Positions 1 to 8,634 are shown, numbered from the stretch's first letter. The stretch: DNA of 64,000 nucleotides from Flavobacterium coralii (GCF_019891545.1 NZ_JAHDIU010000003.1:248001-312000), one strand, 5' to 3'. Program-made: numbers and translations. Notes: generated from the sequence alone by a model not told the origin.

Positions 1-354
1 GCTAACCCTGCAAATTATAAATTGCTGAAGGAGTTTTGTAAACAAATGCGTAATAAGCCTACTGAAGCTGAAAAGCTTTTATGGTACGCATTAAGCGGTA
101 AAAAACTCGAAGGTTATAAATTCAGGAGGCAGCATATAATAGGCAATTATATAACTGATTTTATTTGCTTGAAGCAAAACCTTATTATTGAGGTAGATGG
201 ACTAATACATCAACTACCTGATAATAAAGCTAGCGATGCAGAAAGAACAGAATGGCTGGAAGAGCAGGGATTCAAAGTTATTCGGTTTACGAATGATGAG
301 GTTTTATCGGGTATAGATTCTGTTTTAGATAGGGTATTGACCGTAGTTACCGAT
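1..354 (+). mobile_element. DUF559 / Vsr-like endonuclease domain inserted in frame in metH
   Basis: The first 118 visible codons do not belong to MetH. They match the DUF559 family of small PD-(D/E)XK-fold proteins related to very-short-patch-repair endonucleases: an EAEKLLW helix, then KFRRQH, YITDF, IIEVDG with H four residues later, D-x-E-R, and GFKVIRF. The Asp of ITDF and the Glu/Asp of IIEVDG are the likely metal ligands, so the core looks intact. It is fused on its right to a GC-rich inverted-repeat pair and then to MetH residues just before the B12 motif. The left junction is outside the window. A possible internal start, ATG at 46, has AAGGAG upstream, but the family usually begins further left. 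That the domain drives its own or the repeats' spread is inference. Confidence 0.85.
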
Positions 355-1908
355 AAAGCCCCCTCCGCCCCCAAAGGGGGAACTCTTGATTCCGACATTC
401 AAGCTCCCCCTTTGGGGGCGGGGGGGGCAGGCAAAATCCTCATGGCTACTGTTAAAGGAGATGTTCATGATATCGGCAAGAATATAGTATCGGTTGTGCT
501 GGCCTGTAATAATTTCGAGATTATAGACTTGGGCGTTATGGTTCCGCCCGAAAAGATCATAGAAACCGCTGTAAAAGAAAAAGTAGATATTATAGGGCTT
601 AGTGGCCTGATAACGCCATCGCTGGACGAAATGGTGTACCTGGCCAAAGAAATGGATAAACTCAATATCAGCATACCGATGATGATAGGCGGGGCAACAA
701 CATCGCGTGCACACACTGCGGTTAAAATTGCCCCTGAGTACCGAGAAACGGTTGTGCATGTAAACGATGCCTCGCGTGCTGTTACCGTGGCAGGAAACCT
801 GCTTAACAAAGCAACAAGGCAGGAGTATGCCAGGGCATTAAAGGCAGAATATGATGAGTTACGTGAGGGCTATCTGGGCCGTAGCCGCGAAAAAGAGTAC
901 CTTACTATAGAACAGGCAAGGGCAAACAAATTGCAATTGGACTGGGATAATTATACACCTGCCAAACCGAATTTTATTGGTGTTGCAACCATAAGCCCGG
1001 AGGTTGCAGACCTTATCCCTTATATTGACTGGACGCCTTTTTTCCGCACGTGGGATTTACATGGTAAATATCCCGAAATACTTAAAGATGAGGTTGTAGG
1101 CGTCCAAGCACAGTTGCTCTATGAAGATGCCCGGCAAATGCTGGACAAAATTGTAGAGGAAAAATGGCTTAAAGCAAAAGGGGTATATGGTATTTTTCCT
1201 GCCAGTCAGGTTAATGACGATGATATAGAGGTAAGCCCCCTAACCCCCAAAGGGGGAATTTCCGAACCGGACGTTAAAGCCCCTCCTTTGGAGAGGTTAG
1301 GGAGGCTTTTAACCCTCCGCCAGCAATCAGTGAAAACAAAGGACGCGCCTAACCTTGCATTGGCCGATTTTATTGCGCCAAAAGAAAGTGGCAAGCAGGA
1401 TTATATAGGTATGTTTTGCGTTACTACAGGGTTTGGTGCTGATGAAAAGGCTGCCGAATATGAAAAAGCGCATGATGATTATAATGCTATTATGGTTAAA
1501 GCGCTTGCCGACCGCCTTGCAGAAGCCTTTGCCGAATACCTGCATGAAAAAGTGCGGAAGGAAATATGGGGTTATGCCAAAGGTGAAAACCTTAGCAACG
1601 AAAGCCTGATAAAAGAAGAATATAAAGGCATACGCCCAGCGCCCGGCTATCCTGCCTGTCCTGACCATTTGGAAAAGACGACTATCTGGAAGTTGCTGGA
1701 TGCCGAACAGAATACAGGTGTAAAACTAACGGAAAGCCTCGCCATGTGGCCTGCAGCATCAGTATCGGGGTACTACTTTGCACATCCTGAAAGCAGGTAT
1801 TTCGGATTGGGAAAAATCAAGGCCGATCAGGTAGCTGATTATGCACAACGCCGCGGCATTACTATAGGGCAGGCAAACAAATGGCTGGGGCCGAATACTG
1901 CCCCTTAA
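1..1908 (+). CDS. metH: Methionine synthase MetH, C-terminal part, with an embedded DUF559 domain (5' end outside window)
   Basis: Cobalamin-dependent methionine synthase moves a methyl group from methyl-tetrahydrofolate to homocysteine. The reading frame is open from base 1, so the true start lies upstream. From about base 433 the protein matches the B12-binding domain: DVHDIG at 460-477 carries the cobalt-ligating His (CAT 466-468), followed by the [13 protein letters not shown] and [14 protein letters not shown] segments. The S-adenosylmethionine activation domain follows, with [10 protein letters not shown] and [12 protein letters not shown] near the end. Two foreign segments interrupt it in frame without a stop: a DUF559 domain plus repeat (1-432) and a repeat cassette (1232-1310). 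Both sit in places that are linkers or surface loops in ordinary MetH. Whether the enzyme still works cannot be read from sequence, but the open frame and intact motifs suggest it does. metF follows on the same strand. Confidence 0.93.
   Translation, partial: ANPANYKLLKEFCKQMRNKPTEAEKLLWYALSGKKLEGYKFRRQHIIGNYITDFICLKQNLIIEVDGLIHQLPDNKASDAERTEWLEEQGFKVIRFTNDEVLSGIDSVLDRVLTVVTDKAPSAPKGGTLDSDIQAPPLGAGGAGKILMATVKGDVHDIGKNIVSVVLACNNFEIIDLGVMVPPEKIIETAVKEKVDIIGLSGLITPSLDEMVYLAKEMDKLNISIPMMIGGATTSRAHTAVKIAPEYRETVVHVNDASRAVTVAGNLLNKATRQEYARALKAEYDELREGYLGRSREKEYLTIEQARANKLQLDWDNYTPAKPNFIGVATISPEVADLIPYIDWTPFFRTWDLHGKYPEILKDEVVGVQAQLLYEDARQMLDKIVEEKWLKAKGVYGIFPASQVNDDDIEVSPLTPKGGISEPDVKAPPLERLGRLLTLRQQSVKTKDAPNLALADFIAPKESGKQDYIGMFCVTTGFGADEKAAEYEKAHDDYNAIMVKALADRLAEAFAEYLHEKVRKEIWGYAKGENLSNESLIKEEYKGIRPAPGYPACPDHLEKTTIWKLLDAEQNTGVKLTESLAMWPAASVSGYYFAHPESRYFGLGKIKADQVADYAQRRGITIGQANKWLGPNTAP
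355..432 (+). repeat. Paired GC-rich inverted repeat, copy A (in metH frame)
   Basis: The left arm (355-380) contains CCCCCAAAGGGGG and the right arm (404-432) contains CCCCCTTTGGGGG. The arms are near-perfect reverse complements separated by 23 nt. The pair is translated as a Pro/Gly-rich linker with PKGG and APPLG motifs joining the DUF559 domain to the MetH B12 domain. It has the same layout and spacer length as copy B. Confidence 0.9.
1232..1310 (+). repeat. Paired GC-rich inverted repeat, copy B (in metH frame)
   Basis: The left arm (1232-1256) contains CCCCCAAAGGGGG and the right arm (1280-1310) contains CCTCCTTTGGAGAGG. The spacer is 23 nt, as in copy A, and 14 of those positions agree. 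It is read in the same phase as copy A, again giving PKGG and KAPPL peptides, and adds about 25 residues between DDDIEV and LTLRQQS of the MetH activation domain. There is no DUF559 sequence here, so this would be a non-autonomous copy. Confidence 0.9.
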
Positions 1909-1965
1909 TCCGCGGCACCGGAAACTCGTGATAAATTGGAAATAATAATAGAAAAGAAATAATAT

Positions 1966-1998
1966 AAAGCCCCTCCTTTGGAGGGGTTGGGGAGGCTC
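1966..1998 (+). repeat. Single arm of the same repeat, ending at the metF start codon
   Basis: This arm matches the right arm of copy B at 29 of 33 positions, sharing AAAGCCCCTCCTTTGGAG at its left end. It ends immediately before ATG 1999. Its GGGGAGG (1989-1995) lies 3 nt before the metF start and could serve as a ribosome-binding sequence, though the spacing is short. Confidence 0.85.
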
Positions 1999-2955
1999 AT
2001 GAAAGTAACAGAACATATAGAGAAAGCAAACGGGAAAGCCTTATTTTCCTTTGAGATACTGCCGCCATTAAAGGGGCAAAACATTCAGAGTATTTTTGAC
2101 AGTATAGACCCATTGATGGAGTTTAACCCTCCGTTTATAGATGTTACCTACCACCGTGAGGAATATGAATATAAAGAGCTGCCAAGCGGCCTGCTCGAAA
2201 AGCGCGTGGTTAAAAAACGCCCGGGTACAGTGGGTATTTGTGCAGCTATACAAAACAGGTATAAAGTAGATGCTATTCCGCATATACTATGCGGTGGTTT
2301 TACCAAAGAAGATACCGAAAACTTTTTAATAGACCTCGACTTCTTAGGCATTCAAAACGTACTGGCACTTCGTGGTGATGCCGTCAAGAGTGAAATATAC
2401 TTTAAGCCTGAAAAAGAAGGCCACCAATATGCAACCGAACTGGTTACACAAATTGACAATCTTAACAAAGGGATTTACCTTGATGATCATTTACAGAATA
2501 CCTCTGCTACCAATTTTTGCATTGGGGTGGCAGGCTATCCCGAAAAGCATATGGAAGCACCAAGCCTTGACAGCGATATTTATTTTCTGAAGCAGAAAAT
2601 AAAAAACGGGGCAACTTATATTGTTACACAGATGTTTTTCGACAATAAAAAATTCTTTGATTTTGTAGCCAAATGCAGGAAAGAAGGTATTACTGTGCCC
2701 ATAATACCCGGTTTAAAGCCAATATCCACCAAAAAACAACTCAACCAGATACCGCACCGCTTTAAGGTAGATTTACCCGATGAGCTTATTATGGAAGTAG
2801 TGCGCGCCAAAGATAATGATGCGGTAAAACAGGTGGGTATAGAATGGTGCATCAGCCAGAGCAAAGAGCTTATAGCAGAGGGCATACCTGTATTGCATTA
2901 TTATTCTATGGGTAAATCAGATAATATCAGGGCAGTGGCAAAAGCTGTATTTTAA
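1999..2955 (+). CDS. metF: 5,10-methylenetetrahydrofolate reductase MetF
   Basis: A 318-residue FAD enzyme that reduces methylene-tetrahydrofolate to methyl-tetrahydrofolate, the methyl donor used by MetH. Visible family features are the N-terminal FSFEILPP segment with its catalytic Glu, LALRGDA near residue 120, and a C-terminal GIPVLHYYSM segment. The whole TIM-barrel length is present. I chose ATG 1999 because an earlier TTG at 1978 would translate the repeat arm lying just upstream and adds no family sequence. It lies 90 bp after metH and may be co-transcribed with it, since both act in the same step of methionine synthesis. Confidence 0.96.
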   Translation: MKVTEHIEKANGKALFSFEILPPLKGQNIQSIFDSIDPLMEFNPPFIDVTYHREEYEYKELPSGLLEKRVVKKRPGTVGICAAIQNRYKVDAIPHILCGGFTKEDTENFLIDLDFLGIQNVLALRGDAVKSEIYFKPEKEGHQYATELVTQIDNLNKGIYLDDHLQNTSATNFCIGVAGYPEKHMEAPSLDSDIYFLKQKIKNGATYIVTQMFFDNKKFFDFVAKCRKEGITVPIIPGLKPISTKKQLNQIPHRFKVDLPDELIMEVVRAKDNDAVKQVGIEWCISQSKELIAEGIPVLHYYSMGKSDNIRAVAKAVF

Positions 2956-2986
2956 TGATAACATTAATCTGCTGTGTTTAAATTGC

Positions 2987-2994
2987 TATTTTTG
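2987..2994 (+). promoter_or_regulatory. Bacteroidota -7 box before the RDD gene
   Basis: TATTTTTG matches TAnnTTTG and lies 11 nt before the start codon at 3006. No clear -33 TTTG is visible at the right distance. Confidence 0.45.
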
Positions 2995-3005
2995 GGCAAA
3001 TTTAA

Positions 3006-4691
3006 ATGATGAGAAAAAAAATAGCGCTTGTAAGCATAGTTGTGGCCATCATAGGCTTAACTATCGATATTATTATGGCAAGGGGTGTAGCAGGAGGGCT
3101 TTATATTAACCTGATGGGTGTAAATATCCCTGATATTATTTTCAGGTTTAGCGGCCTTAACTACATAAATGTATTTTTTAATATGCTGTTGCTTACAGGC
3201 GGCCTCCTCCTTTTAAAAAACGGCAAAGAAAAACGGCTTATACGTTATGTTTTTTCATTGATACTGTTTTCTAAAGTACTGTGGCTTTTAATAATATTCA
3301 TAGCGCTGATTATCGAGATTTTTAAAGGCTTTGATTCCCAATACATTTGGTTTATACTTTTAGCTGTAGTTGCCTATTTTGCCTGGGGTGCTCTTGCCTA
3401 TTTTATATTGAGGTATTTTCAAAAAAAAGTACCGTTAGAAGTTGTAGTAAAAAATGATTTTGATTCGCTTGTAGAAGCATCAAAATGGAAAAGGGTTGTT
3501 AACAGGCTCGCCGATTTTACAATCATGGTGCTTATACTGTTTCCCTATCTCAAAGAGCTTGTTTTTTCAGGGTTTATGCGTTCGTTTGCAAGAGAACCCG
3601 GTGGAGAGGTAGTGGCGCAAATTATATTAATGCTTTTTATAGCGTTTCTGCAAGTGCTGTACTATTTTATTTTTGAACTTGTATTTCAGGCTACACCCGG
3701 TAAAATGTTAACCGGTACAAGGGTAGTAACATCAGATGGTGGCAAACCATCTGTTAAGCAGTTGTTTATAAGAAGTACAACCCGTTTAGTGCCTTTTGAA
3801 GCATTTTCTGTTTTCGGGAATCTCTGGCACGATAGCTGGTCTGATACCTATGTTGTAAATGAGAAACGGGAAGGAGCAAGCGGAGCAGCCTATTTTCTTA
3901 TATTTCCGATATATGCTGTGCTTGGTGGTGGCATTTATGCAGGCCTTGAAGCCTACCGGACGATGCAGTATAAAAAGCGAAATATGGAAATATTTGAGCA
4001 TAATAAAGAGGAACTTCTATCAGGGCTGGATAAGCTTACAGATAAATATTTCATAACGCTTATTGAAGGATTTATTGAAGAACAATCATTCCTTAAAGTT
4101 GAAAAGATTGACGGTGACAGTATCACTTTTACCTATATTGATGCTAATGACAACTTTAATAACTACAGTACCGACCAGTATGAAGTTGAAAGGTTTTATT
4201 CTGCTAAAAAAGACAGCCTGCCCCAATTTACAATCTCTAAAAAGCAGCTTAAGGCTGCCATAGATACAGAATATAAGGAGGATGATATATACGGTAATAA
4301 TAAAGGCAAACCAATATTAAACAACGGCAGGAATTATGTACTTTCTGATATTTCGGAATGGTTTGCACCCAATATAGTCCTTAACAACGTTTATGTCAAT
4401 CCGAATGGCGATATGAAAAACCTTAATATCAACATTACGAATAAAGGATGGGCTGCTGAACTTGTAAAAATTTCCGACAAGGTAAACTTACAATGGCACC
4501 CTCCATTGCCTGCACGTATTGCTGCATCGCGATATGGGATGGGAGACCTGACAATGTATGCAACCACTGAAGAGATCGACGAGTTTGAAGCAGAACTGAC
4601 ATTTAAGGATTCATTAAACAGGGTGCAGGTCTATACAGTAAAAGGCAGCGGCCCGGATTTTAGGGACGCTGAAATGAAACGAATCAAATAA
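3006..4691 (+). CDS. RDD-family membrane protein with a soluble C-terminal half
   Basis: 561 residues. The N-terminal 150 residues contain several hydrophobic helices. An RDD domain follows at about residues 160-310, with RLADF carrying the family's Arg and Asp, a long helix pair, TPGKMLTGTRVV, and RSTTRLVPFEAFS. A last helix near residue 300 is followed by about 240 mostly soluble residues of unknown fold. RDD proteins are integral membrane proteins often thought to be transporters or membrane adaptors; no substrate can be named. Two ATGs in a row (3006 and 3009) make the exact start uncertain by one codon. The stop overlaps the next start (TAATG), so it is translationally coupled to the PagL-like gene. 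Confidence 0.8.
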   Translation: MMRKKIALVSIVVAIIGLTIDIIMARGVAGGLYINLMGVNIPDIIFRFSGLNYINVFFNMLLLTGGLLLLKNGKEKRLIRYVFSLILFSKVLWLLIIFIALIIEIFKGFDSQYIWFILLAVVAYFAWGALAYFILRYFQKKVPLEVVVKNDFDSLVEASKWKRVVNRLADFTIMVLILFPYLKELVFSGFMRSFAREPGGEVVAQIILMLFIAFLQVLYYFIFELVFQATPGKMLTGTRVVTSDGGKPSVKQLFIRSTTRLVPFEAFSVFGNLWHDSWSDTYVVNEKREGASGAAYFLIFPIYAVLGGGIYAGLEAYRTMQYKKRNMEIFEHNKEELLSGLDKLTDKYFITLIEGFIEEQSFLKVEKIDGDSITFTYIDANDNFNNYSTDQYEVERFYSAKKDSLPQFTISKKQLKAAIDTEYKEDDIYGNNKGKPILNNGRNYVLSDISEWFAPNIVLNNVYVNPNGDMKNLNINITNKGWAAELVKISDKVNLQWHPPLPARIAASRYGMGDLTMYATTEEIDEFEAELTFKDSLNRVQVYTVKGSGPDFRDAEMKRIK

Positions 4692-5794
4692 TGTTGGAGC
4701 GCTTAAACTATTTTTACCTGTTGTTATTTTCAGCAGTTGTTTTTGCCCAGGAAACCCCGAACGGCAAATTTAGTGCAGATGCCAGCTACTTTTACGGCAA
4801 TATCATTCCACACCGCAAGTCCATACAGCATCTTATAACAGGTCATCCTGAAGGGGTTATCATTAGCTTTAATCGCAAAACGTTCGGCAGGGAAGAGTGG
4901 GAGCGCACTTATAATTATCCCGATTATGGCTTTTCGTTTCATTATGAAGATATGAAGAACGAAAGCCTGGGCGAAATGTACGGGCTTTACGGGCATTACA
5001 GCTTTTACTTCTTTAACAGGCAACTGATGTTCCGAATAGGGCAGGGACTCGCTTACAATACCAACCCGTATGACAGGGAAACCAATTTCAGGAATTATGC
5101 CTATGGCGCCCATTTAATGCCCAGTACTTATTTTATGCTTAATTACAGCAGGCAGGATATATGGCAGGGGCTTGGGGTGCAGGCTGGCTTGTCTTTTATT
5201 CACCATAGTAATGCAAGTATGAAAGCTCCTAATACCAGTACCAATACATTAGCGGTAAACGCGGGGCTTACCTATACATTCAACCGAAAAGAAGATAATA
5301 CTTACATACCCCGTGTGGCTGACAGTATTGATTATAGTGAGCCCTTTAAATTCAATATCGCCTTCAGGGGCGGGTGGAATGAGAGCGATGTAATTGGCAG
5401 CGGACAAAAGCCCTATTATGCACTATCTGTTTATGCCGATAAGCGCATCAGCCGCAAAAGTGCCTTTCAGCTTGGCGCTGATGTTTTCTGGCCCAAGTAT
5501 CTTGAGGAGTATATAAAATTTAAATCGGTTGCCTATCCTGAAGAGAATGTAGATGCCGATACCGATTACAGGAAAGTCGGTGTTTTTGCAGGTTATGAAC
5601 TTTTTATCAATAATTTGTCGGTAGAAGGGCAGGCGGGGCTGTACGTTTACGAACCCTTTAATTCTACAGGAAGCCTGTACCAAAGGGTAGGGATGAAGTA
5701 TTATTTTGCAAAAAAAGTTTTTGGGGCAATATCGTTAAAAACACACGGCGCCAAGGCTGAAGTACTGGAATTTGGAATAGGGGTAAGATTATGA
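4691..5794 (+). CDS. Acyloxyacyl hydrolase / PagL-like lipid A deacylase family outer-membrane protein
   Basis: A 367-residue protein with a signal peptide ending near VFAQ (residues about 14-18) and many alternating aromatic strands typical of an outer-membrane beta-barrel. Residues 171-174 read HHSN; the PagL family has a catalytic H-x-S at this point, here H171 and S173, followed by the common K-x-PN stretch. The third PagL residue, a Glu about 12 positions further on, is not evident (Asn there). The protein is longer than PagL itself, as usual for Bacteroidota members, with an extra C-terminal barrel part. Likely role: removing an acyl chain from lipid A at the outer membrane. It overlaps both neighbours by 1 and 4 bases. 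Confidence 0.75.
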   Translation: MLERLNYFYLLLFSAVVFAQETPNGKFSADASYFYGNIIPHRKSIQHLITGHPEGVIISFNRKTFGREEWERTYNYPDYGFSFHYEDMKNESLGEMYGLYGHYSFYFFNRQLMFRIGQGLAYNTNPYDRETNFRNYAYGAHLMPSTYFMLNYSRQDIWQGLGVQAGLSFIHHSNASMKAPNTSTNTLAVNAGLTYTFNRKEDNTYIPRVADSIDYSEPFKFNIAFRGGWNESDVIGSGQKPYYALSVYADKRISRKSAFQLGADVFWPKYLEEYIKFKSVAYPEENVDADTDYRKVGVFAGYELFINNLSVEGQAGLYVYEPFNSTGSLYQRVGMKYYFAKKVFGAISLKTHGAKAEVLEFGIGVRL

Positions 5795-6534
5795 AACAGG
5801 TATATTTTATAATTGTATTTATAGGCCTGCTGCTTTCAGGCTGTAACAGCGAAAACGCACCTGAATGCTTTCGCGCTGCAGGGGATGAGGTTATGTATGA
5901 TATATCTGTTACCGAATTTAACGCGATACATATTTCTCCGGGAATAGAGCTTGTAATAAAACAGGAAGCAGTGCAAAAAGTTACGGTACATACAGGTGCC
6001 AACCTTAAAGAGTTTATTACTGCCGAAGTTAAAGACGGGACTTTGTTTATTACCAACAGCAATAACTGCAATTGGACGAGAGACTATAACAGTACAACTG
6101 TATATGTAACCACACCGGTTTTATCGCGTATATATTCTGCGTCGCAATTTGCAGTAAAGTCAGATGGGGTGCTTACTTACCCAGTTTTAGCATTGCAGTC
6201 AGGTTTAAACAGCGAAACCGCTTCGGGGACGTTCGAGTTAAATGTTGATGTGCAGCAACTGTCCGTAGAAGATAACCAGTCTTGTTATTATGATATTACA
6301 GGCAACGCGGAAGAACTTTCTGTTAGTTTTTATTCAGGAGATGCCCGTTTTAACGGGGCCAACCTTATTGCTCAAAAAGTGTGGGTCTTCCACCGTAGCT
6401 CTAATGATATTATAACTAACCCGCAACAGGAAGTTAAAGGTACATTATACTCAACAGGAAACCTTATTTTAAAAAACCAACCGCCTTTAGTAGACGTAGA
6501 ACGTTTATATACCGGGCGTGTAATTTATAATTAA
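5791..6534 (+). CDS. Head-GIN-domain (DUF2807) lipoprotein
   Basis: 247 residues. The N-terminus is a lipoprotein signal with lipobox LLSGC (Cys near residue 18). The rest is a repetitive beta-solenoid-like sequence starting FNAIHISPGIELVIKQ, which is characteristic of the DUF2807 putative auto-transporter adhesin head-GIN domain. These proteins are secreted or outer-membrane anchored and have no settled function. The start overlaps the previous stop (ATGA), so it forms a three-gene unit with the RDD and PagL-like genes. Its 3' end overlaps gldA tail to tail by 4 bases. Confidence 0.8.
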   Translation: MKQVYFIIVFIGLLLSGCNSENAPECFRAAGDEVMYDISVTEFNAIHISPGIELVIKQEAVQKVTVHTGANLKEFITAEVKDGTLFITNSNNCNWTRDYNSTTVYVTTPVLSRIYSASQFAVKSDGVLTYPVLALQSGLNSETASGTFELNVDVQQLSVEDNQSCYYDITGNAEELSVSFYSGDARFNGANLIAQKVWVFHRSSNDIITNPQQEVKGTLYSTGNLILKNQPPLVDVERLYTGRVIYN

Positions 6535-7439
6535 TCCTGTTCTTCGTCTTTGGTCATCTCCCTGAAAATAGCCTCGAGGCTTTTGTTCTTCTGGTTCAGC
6601 TTCAGCGTTTTCAGGCCATTATCATGGGCAAAATCAAATATAACAGGGCGCATATCCTTTTCGGTAGAAAAGCTAAGCAGCCAGTTAAAATCATGCGTAT
6701 TGCGATATTCTTTCAGGTTCGGAATCTGTTGTATAAGCTGTTCCTCTACACGATTGTCAAACTCAACCTCAATAACCTGCTCTTTACTCTCGGTAAGGTT
6801 GGTAATCTTGCGGTCGGCTGCAATTTTACCTTTGTTTATAATAATTACCCTGTCGCAAATGGCTTCAACCTCCTGCATAATGTGGGTTGAAAGAAATACG
6901 GTTTTATTCCTGCCAATGTTTTTTATCAGTTCGCGTATTTCGGCAAGCTGGTTCGGGTCAAGCCCCGTTGTGGGTTCGTCCAGTATCAATACTTCCGGGT
7001 CGTGCAGCAGCGCAGCGGCAAGCCCCACGCGCTGGCGGTATCCTTTAGATAGCTGCCCTATTTTTTTATTGGCTTCGGGTGTAAGCCCGGTAAGGTTTAT
7101 TACTTCTTCTATCCTTGCCTTAGCCACTTTATACACATCTGCATTAAAGGCAAGGTACTCACGTACATACAGGTCAAGGTACAGAGGATTGTGCTCCGGC
7201 AGGTAACCAACAGATTTTTGCACGGCTTTCGGGTTTTGCGAAACATCTTCACCGTTTACCATAGCGTTACCTTCGTCTGCGGTTAAATAGGTGGTAAGTA
7301 TTTTCATCAGGGTAGATTTACCCGCACCGTTTGGCCCCAGGAAGCCTACAATTTCACCCCTGTTCACTGTAAACGAAACACCATCGAGCGCCTTTTGCGT
7401 CCCGTAGCTTTTAGTAATATCCTGTACCTCTATCGACAT
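6531..7439 (-). CDS. gldA: Gliding motility ABC transporter ATP-binding protein GldA
   Basis: A 302-residue ABC ATPase. It shows Walker A GPNGAGKST near residue 35, a Q-loop region with VGYLPEHNPLY, signature LSKGYRQRVGLAAAL, Walker B VLILDEPTTGLDP, and the H-loop STHIM. The Y-LPE-NPLY stretch, the length and the C-terminal EAIFREMT segment fit GldA, which works with membrane partners GldF and GldG in Flavobacterium gliding. Those partners are not in this window. A general ABC-2-type export ATPase is the alternative. It is divergent from the DAHP synthase gene. Confidence 0.82.
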   Translation of the reverse strand: MSIEVQDITKSYGTQKALDGVSFTVNRGEIVGFLGPNGAGKSTLMKILTTYLTADEGNAMVNGEDVSQNPKAVQKSVGYLPEHNPLYLDLYVREYLAFNADVYKVAKARIEEVINLTGLTPEANKKIGQLSKGYRQRVGLAAALLHDPEVLILDEPTTGLDPNQLAEIRELIKNIGRNKTVFLSTHIMQEVEAICDRVIIINKGKIAADRKITNLTESKEQVIEVEFDNRVEEQLIQQIPNLKEYRNTHDFNWLLSFSTEKDMRPVIFDFAHDNGLKTLKLNQKNKSLEAIFREMTKDEEQD

Positions 7440-7456
7440 GGTTTTATGGCATTAGT

Positions 7457-7490
7457 TTTGAACAAAAGTAGTAAGAATTAGCTAATTTTG
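7457..7490 (+). promoter_or_regulatory. Promoter for DAHP synthase/chorismate mutase
   Basis: TTTG at 7457-7460 and TAATTTTG at 7483-7490, 22 nt apart, fit the Bacteroidota -33/-7 pair. The -7 box is 16 nt before the start codon. Confidence 0.6.
7463..7470 (-). promoter_or_regulatory. Minus-strand -7 box for gldA
   Basis: CAAAAGTA on the plus strand is TACTTTTG on the minus strand, 23 nt before the gldA start. It shares the 67-bp divergent spacer with the promoter of the aromatic gene. Confidence 0.5.
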
Positions 7491-7506
7491 CATTATACTC
7501 AAGAAG

Positions 7507-8598
7507 ATGGAAAACTACAGCGGAACAAAACAATGGCTTGAAGCATTCGGGCTTTCTCACCCATTGGTAATAGCAGGGCCATGCAGTGCCGAAACCGAAG
7601 AGCAGGTGCTGGATATAGCAAGGCAGCTAAAAGACAGCGATGTAAGTATATACCGTGCCGGGATATGGAAGCCGCGCACCCGCCCTGGAGGGTTTGAAGG
7701 TGTTGGCGCTATAGGGCTTGAGTGGCTGCAAAAGGCAAAGGCCGAAACAGGGCTTATGATGGCTGTTGAGGTAGCAAACGCCAACCATGTTAAGCTGGCA
7801 CTGGAGCACGATATAGATGTTTTATGGATAGGGGCACGCACTACCGTTAACCCTTTTGCAGTTCAGGAGATTGCCGATGCGCTTGAAGGGACAGATAAAA
7901 TAGTACTGATAAAAAACCCCGTAAACCCCGACCTTGCCCTGTGGCTTGGCGGTGTAGAGCGTATTTATAATGCAGGCATTACCAAACTGGGTGTGGTGCA
8001 CAGGGGTTTTTCCACCTATGAGAAAACAAAATACCGCAACATACCCGAATGGCAGATACCGATAGAACTCCACGGGCGTTATCCTGACCTGCCCATTATA
8101 TGCGACCCCTCCCATATTACCGGGCGCAGGGATATGATACAGCAGGTATCTCAACAGGCGCTTGACCTTAATTATGACGGGCTTATGATTGAAACCCATA
8201 ACAACCCCGACAAGGCATGGAGCGATGCGGCACAACAGGTAACGCCACAGGTACTGAAAGAAATACTTAAAAGCCTTGTGCTGCGCAAAAAATCGGATGA
8301 TACGGATGAGTTTAACACACAGCTTAATAATTACAGGCTGCGCATGGATGAATATGACACAAAAATGCTGGAAGCCATAGGCCGCCGTATGCAAATAGCC
8401 GAAGACATTGGTGCGCTTAAAAAAGCTAATAATGTTGTGGTACTGCAAAACAAGCGCTGGCAGGAAGTTAAGGAACGGATGATGGCAATGGGTACTGAAA
8501 AGGGACTGAGCGAAGATTTTATAAACCTGCTTTTTAAAGCCATACATCAGGAAAGCATCAGCCACCAGGAAAAGATAATAAACAGCGGTAATGAGTAA
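7507..8598 (+). CDS. Bifunctional DAHP synthase / chorismate mutase (type II)
   Basis: A 363-residue fusion. Residues 1 to about 255 are the DAHP synthase that joins phosphoenolpyruvate and erythrose-4-phosphate: VIAGPCSAE, GIWKPRTRPGGFEG, WIGARTTVNPF, LIKNPVNPD, CDPSHITGRR and MIETHNNPDKAWSDA are family motifs. Residues about 265-363 form an AroQ-type all-helical chorismate mutase domain (YRLRMDEYDTKMLEAIGRRM and the later LFKAIHQESI). This is the usual Bacteroidota arrangement and couples the first shikimate step to chorismate use. aroA (18573) for the same pathway is in this window. It is often annotated as an aroG, aroF or aroA(Q) type protein. Confidence 0.93.
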   Translation: MENYSGTKQWLEAFGLSHPLVIAGPCSAETEEQVLDIARQLKDSDVSIYRAGIWKPRTRPGGFEGVGAIGLEWLQKAKAETGLMMAVEVANANHVKLALEHDIDVLWIGARTTVNPFAVQEIADALEGTDKIVLIKNPVNPDLALWLGGVERIYNAGITKLGVVHRGFSTYEKTKYRNIPEWQIPIELHGRYPDLPIICDPSHITGRRDMIQQVSQQALDLNYDGLMIETHNNPDKAWSDAAQQVTPQVLKEILKSLVLRKKSDDTDEFNTQLNNYRLRMDEYDTKMLEAIGRRMQIAEDIGALKKANNVVVLQNKRWQEVKERMMAMGTEKGLSEDFINLLFKAIHQESISHQEKIINSGNE

Positions 8599-8634
8599 CA
8601 ATTGTCTTTTAACACAGCTATGGGTTAAACTGCT

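Noticed and set aside
1-432. Intein inside MetH
   Set aside because: The right junction lacks the His-Asn pair followed by Cys/Ser/Thr, and the inserted domain has no intein blocks; it is a DUF559 fold fused to a repeat.
1978-1998. TTG start for metF, 21 bases upstream
   Set aside because: It would translate the repeat arm; the ATG at 1999 starts the family's normal N-terminus.
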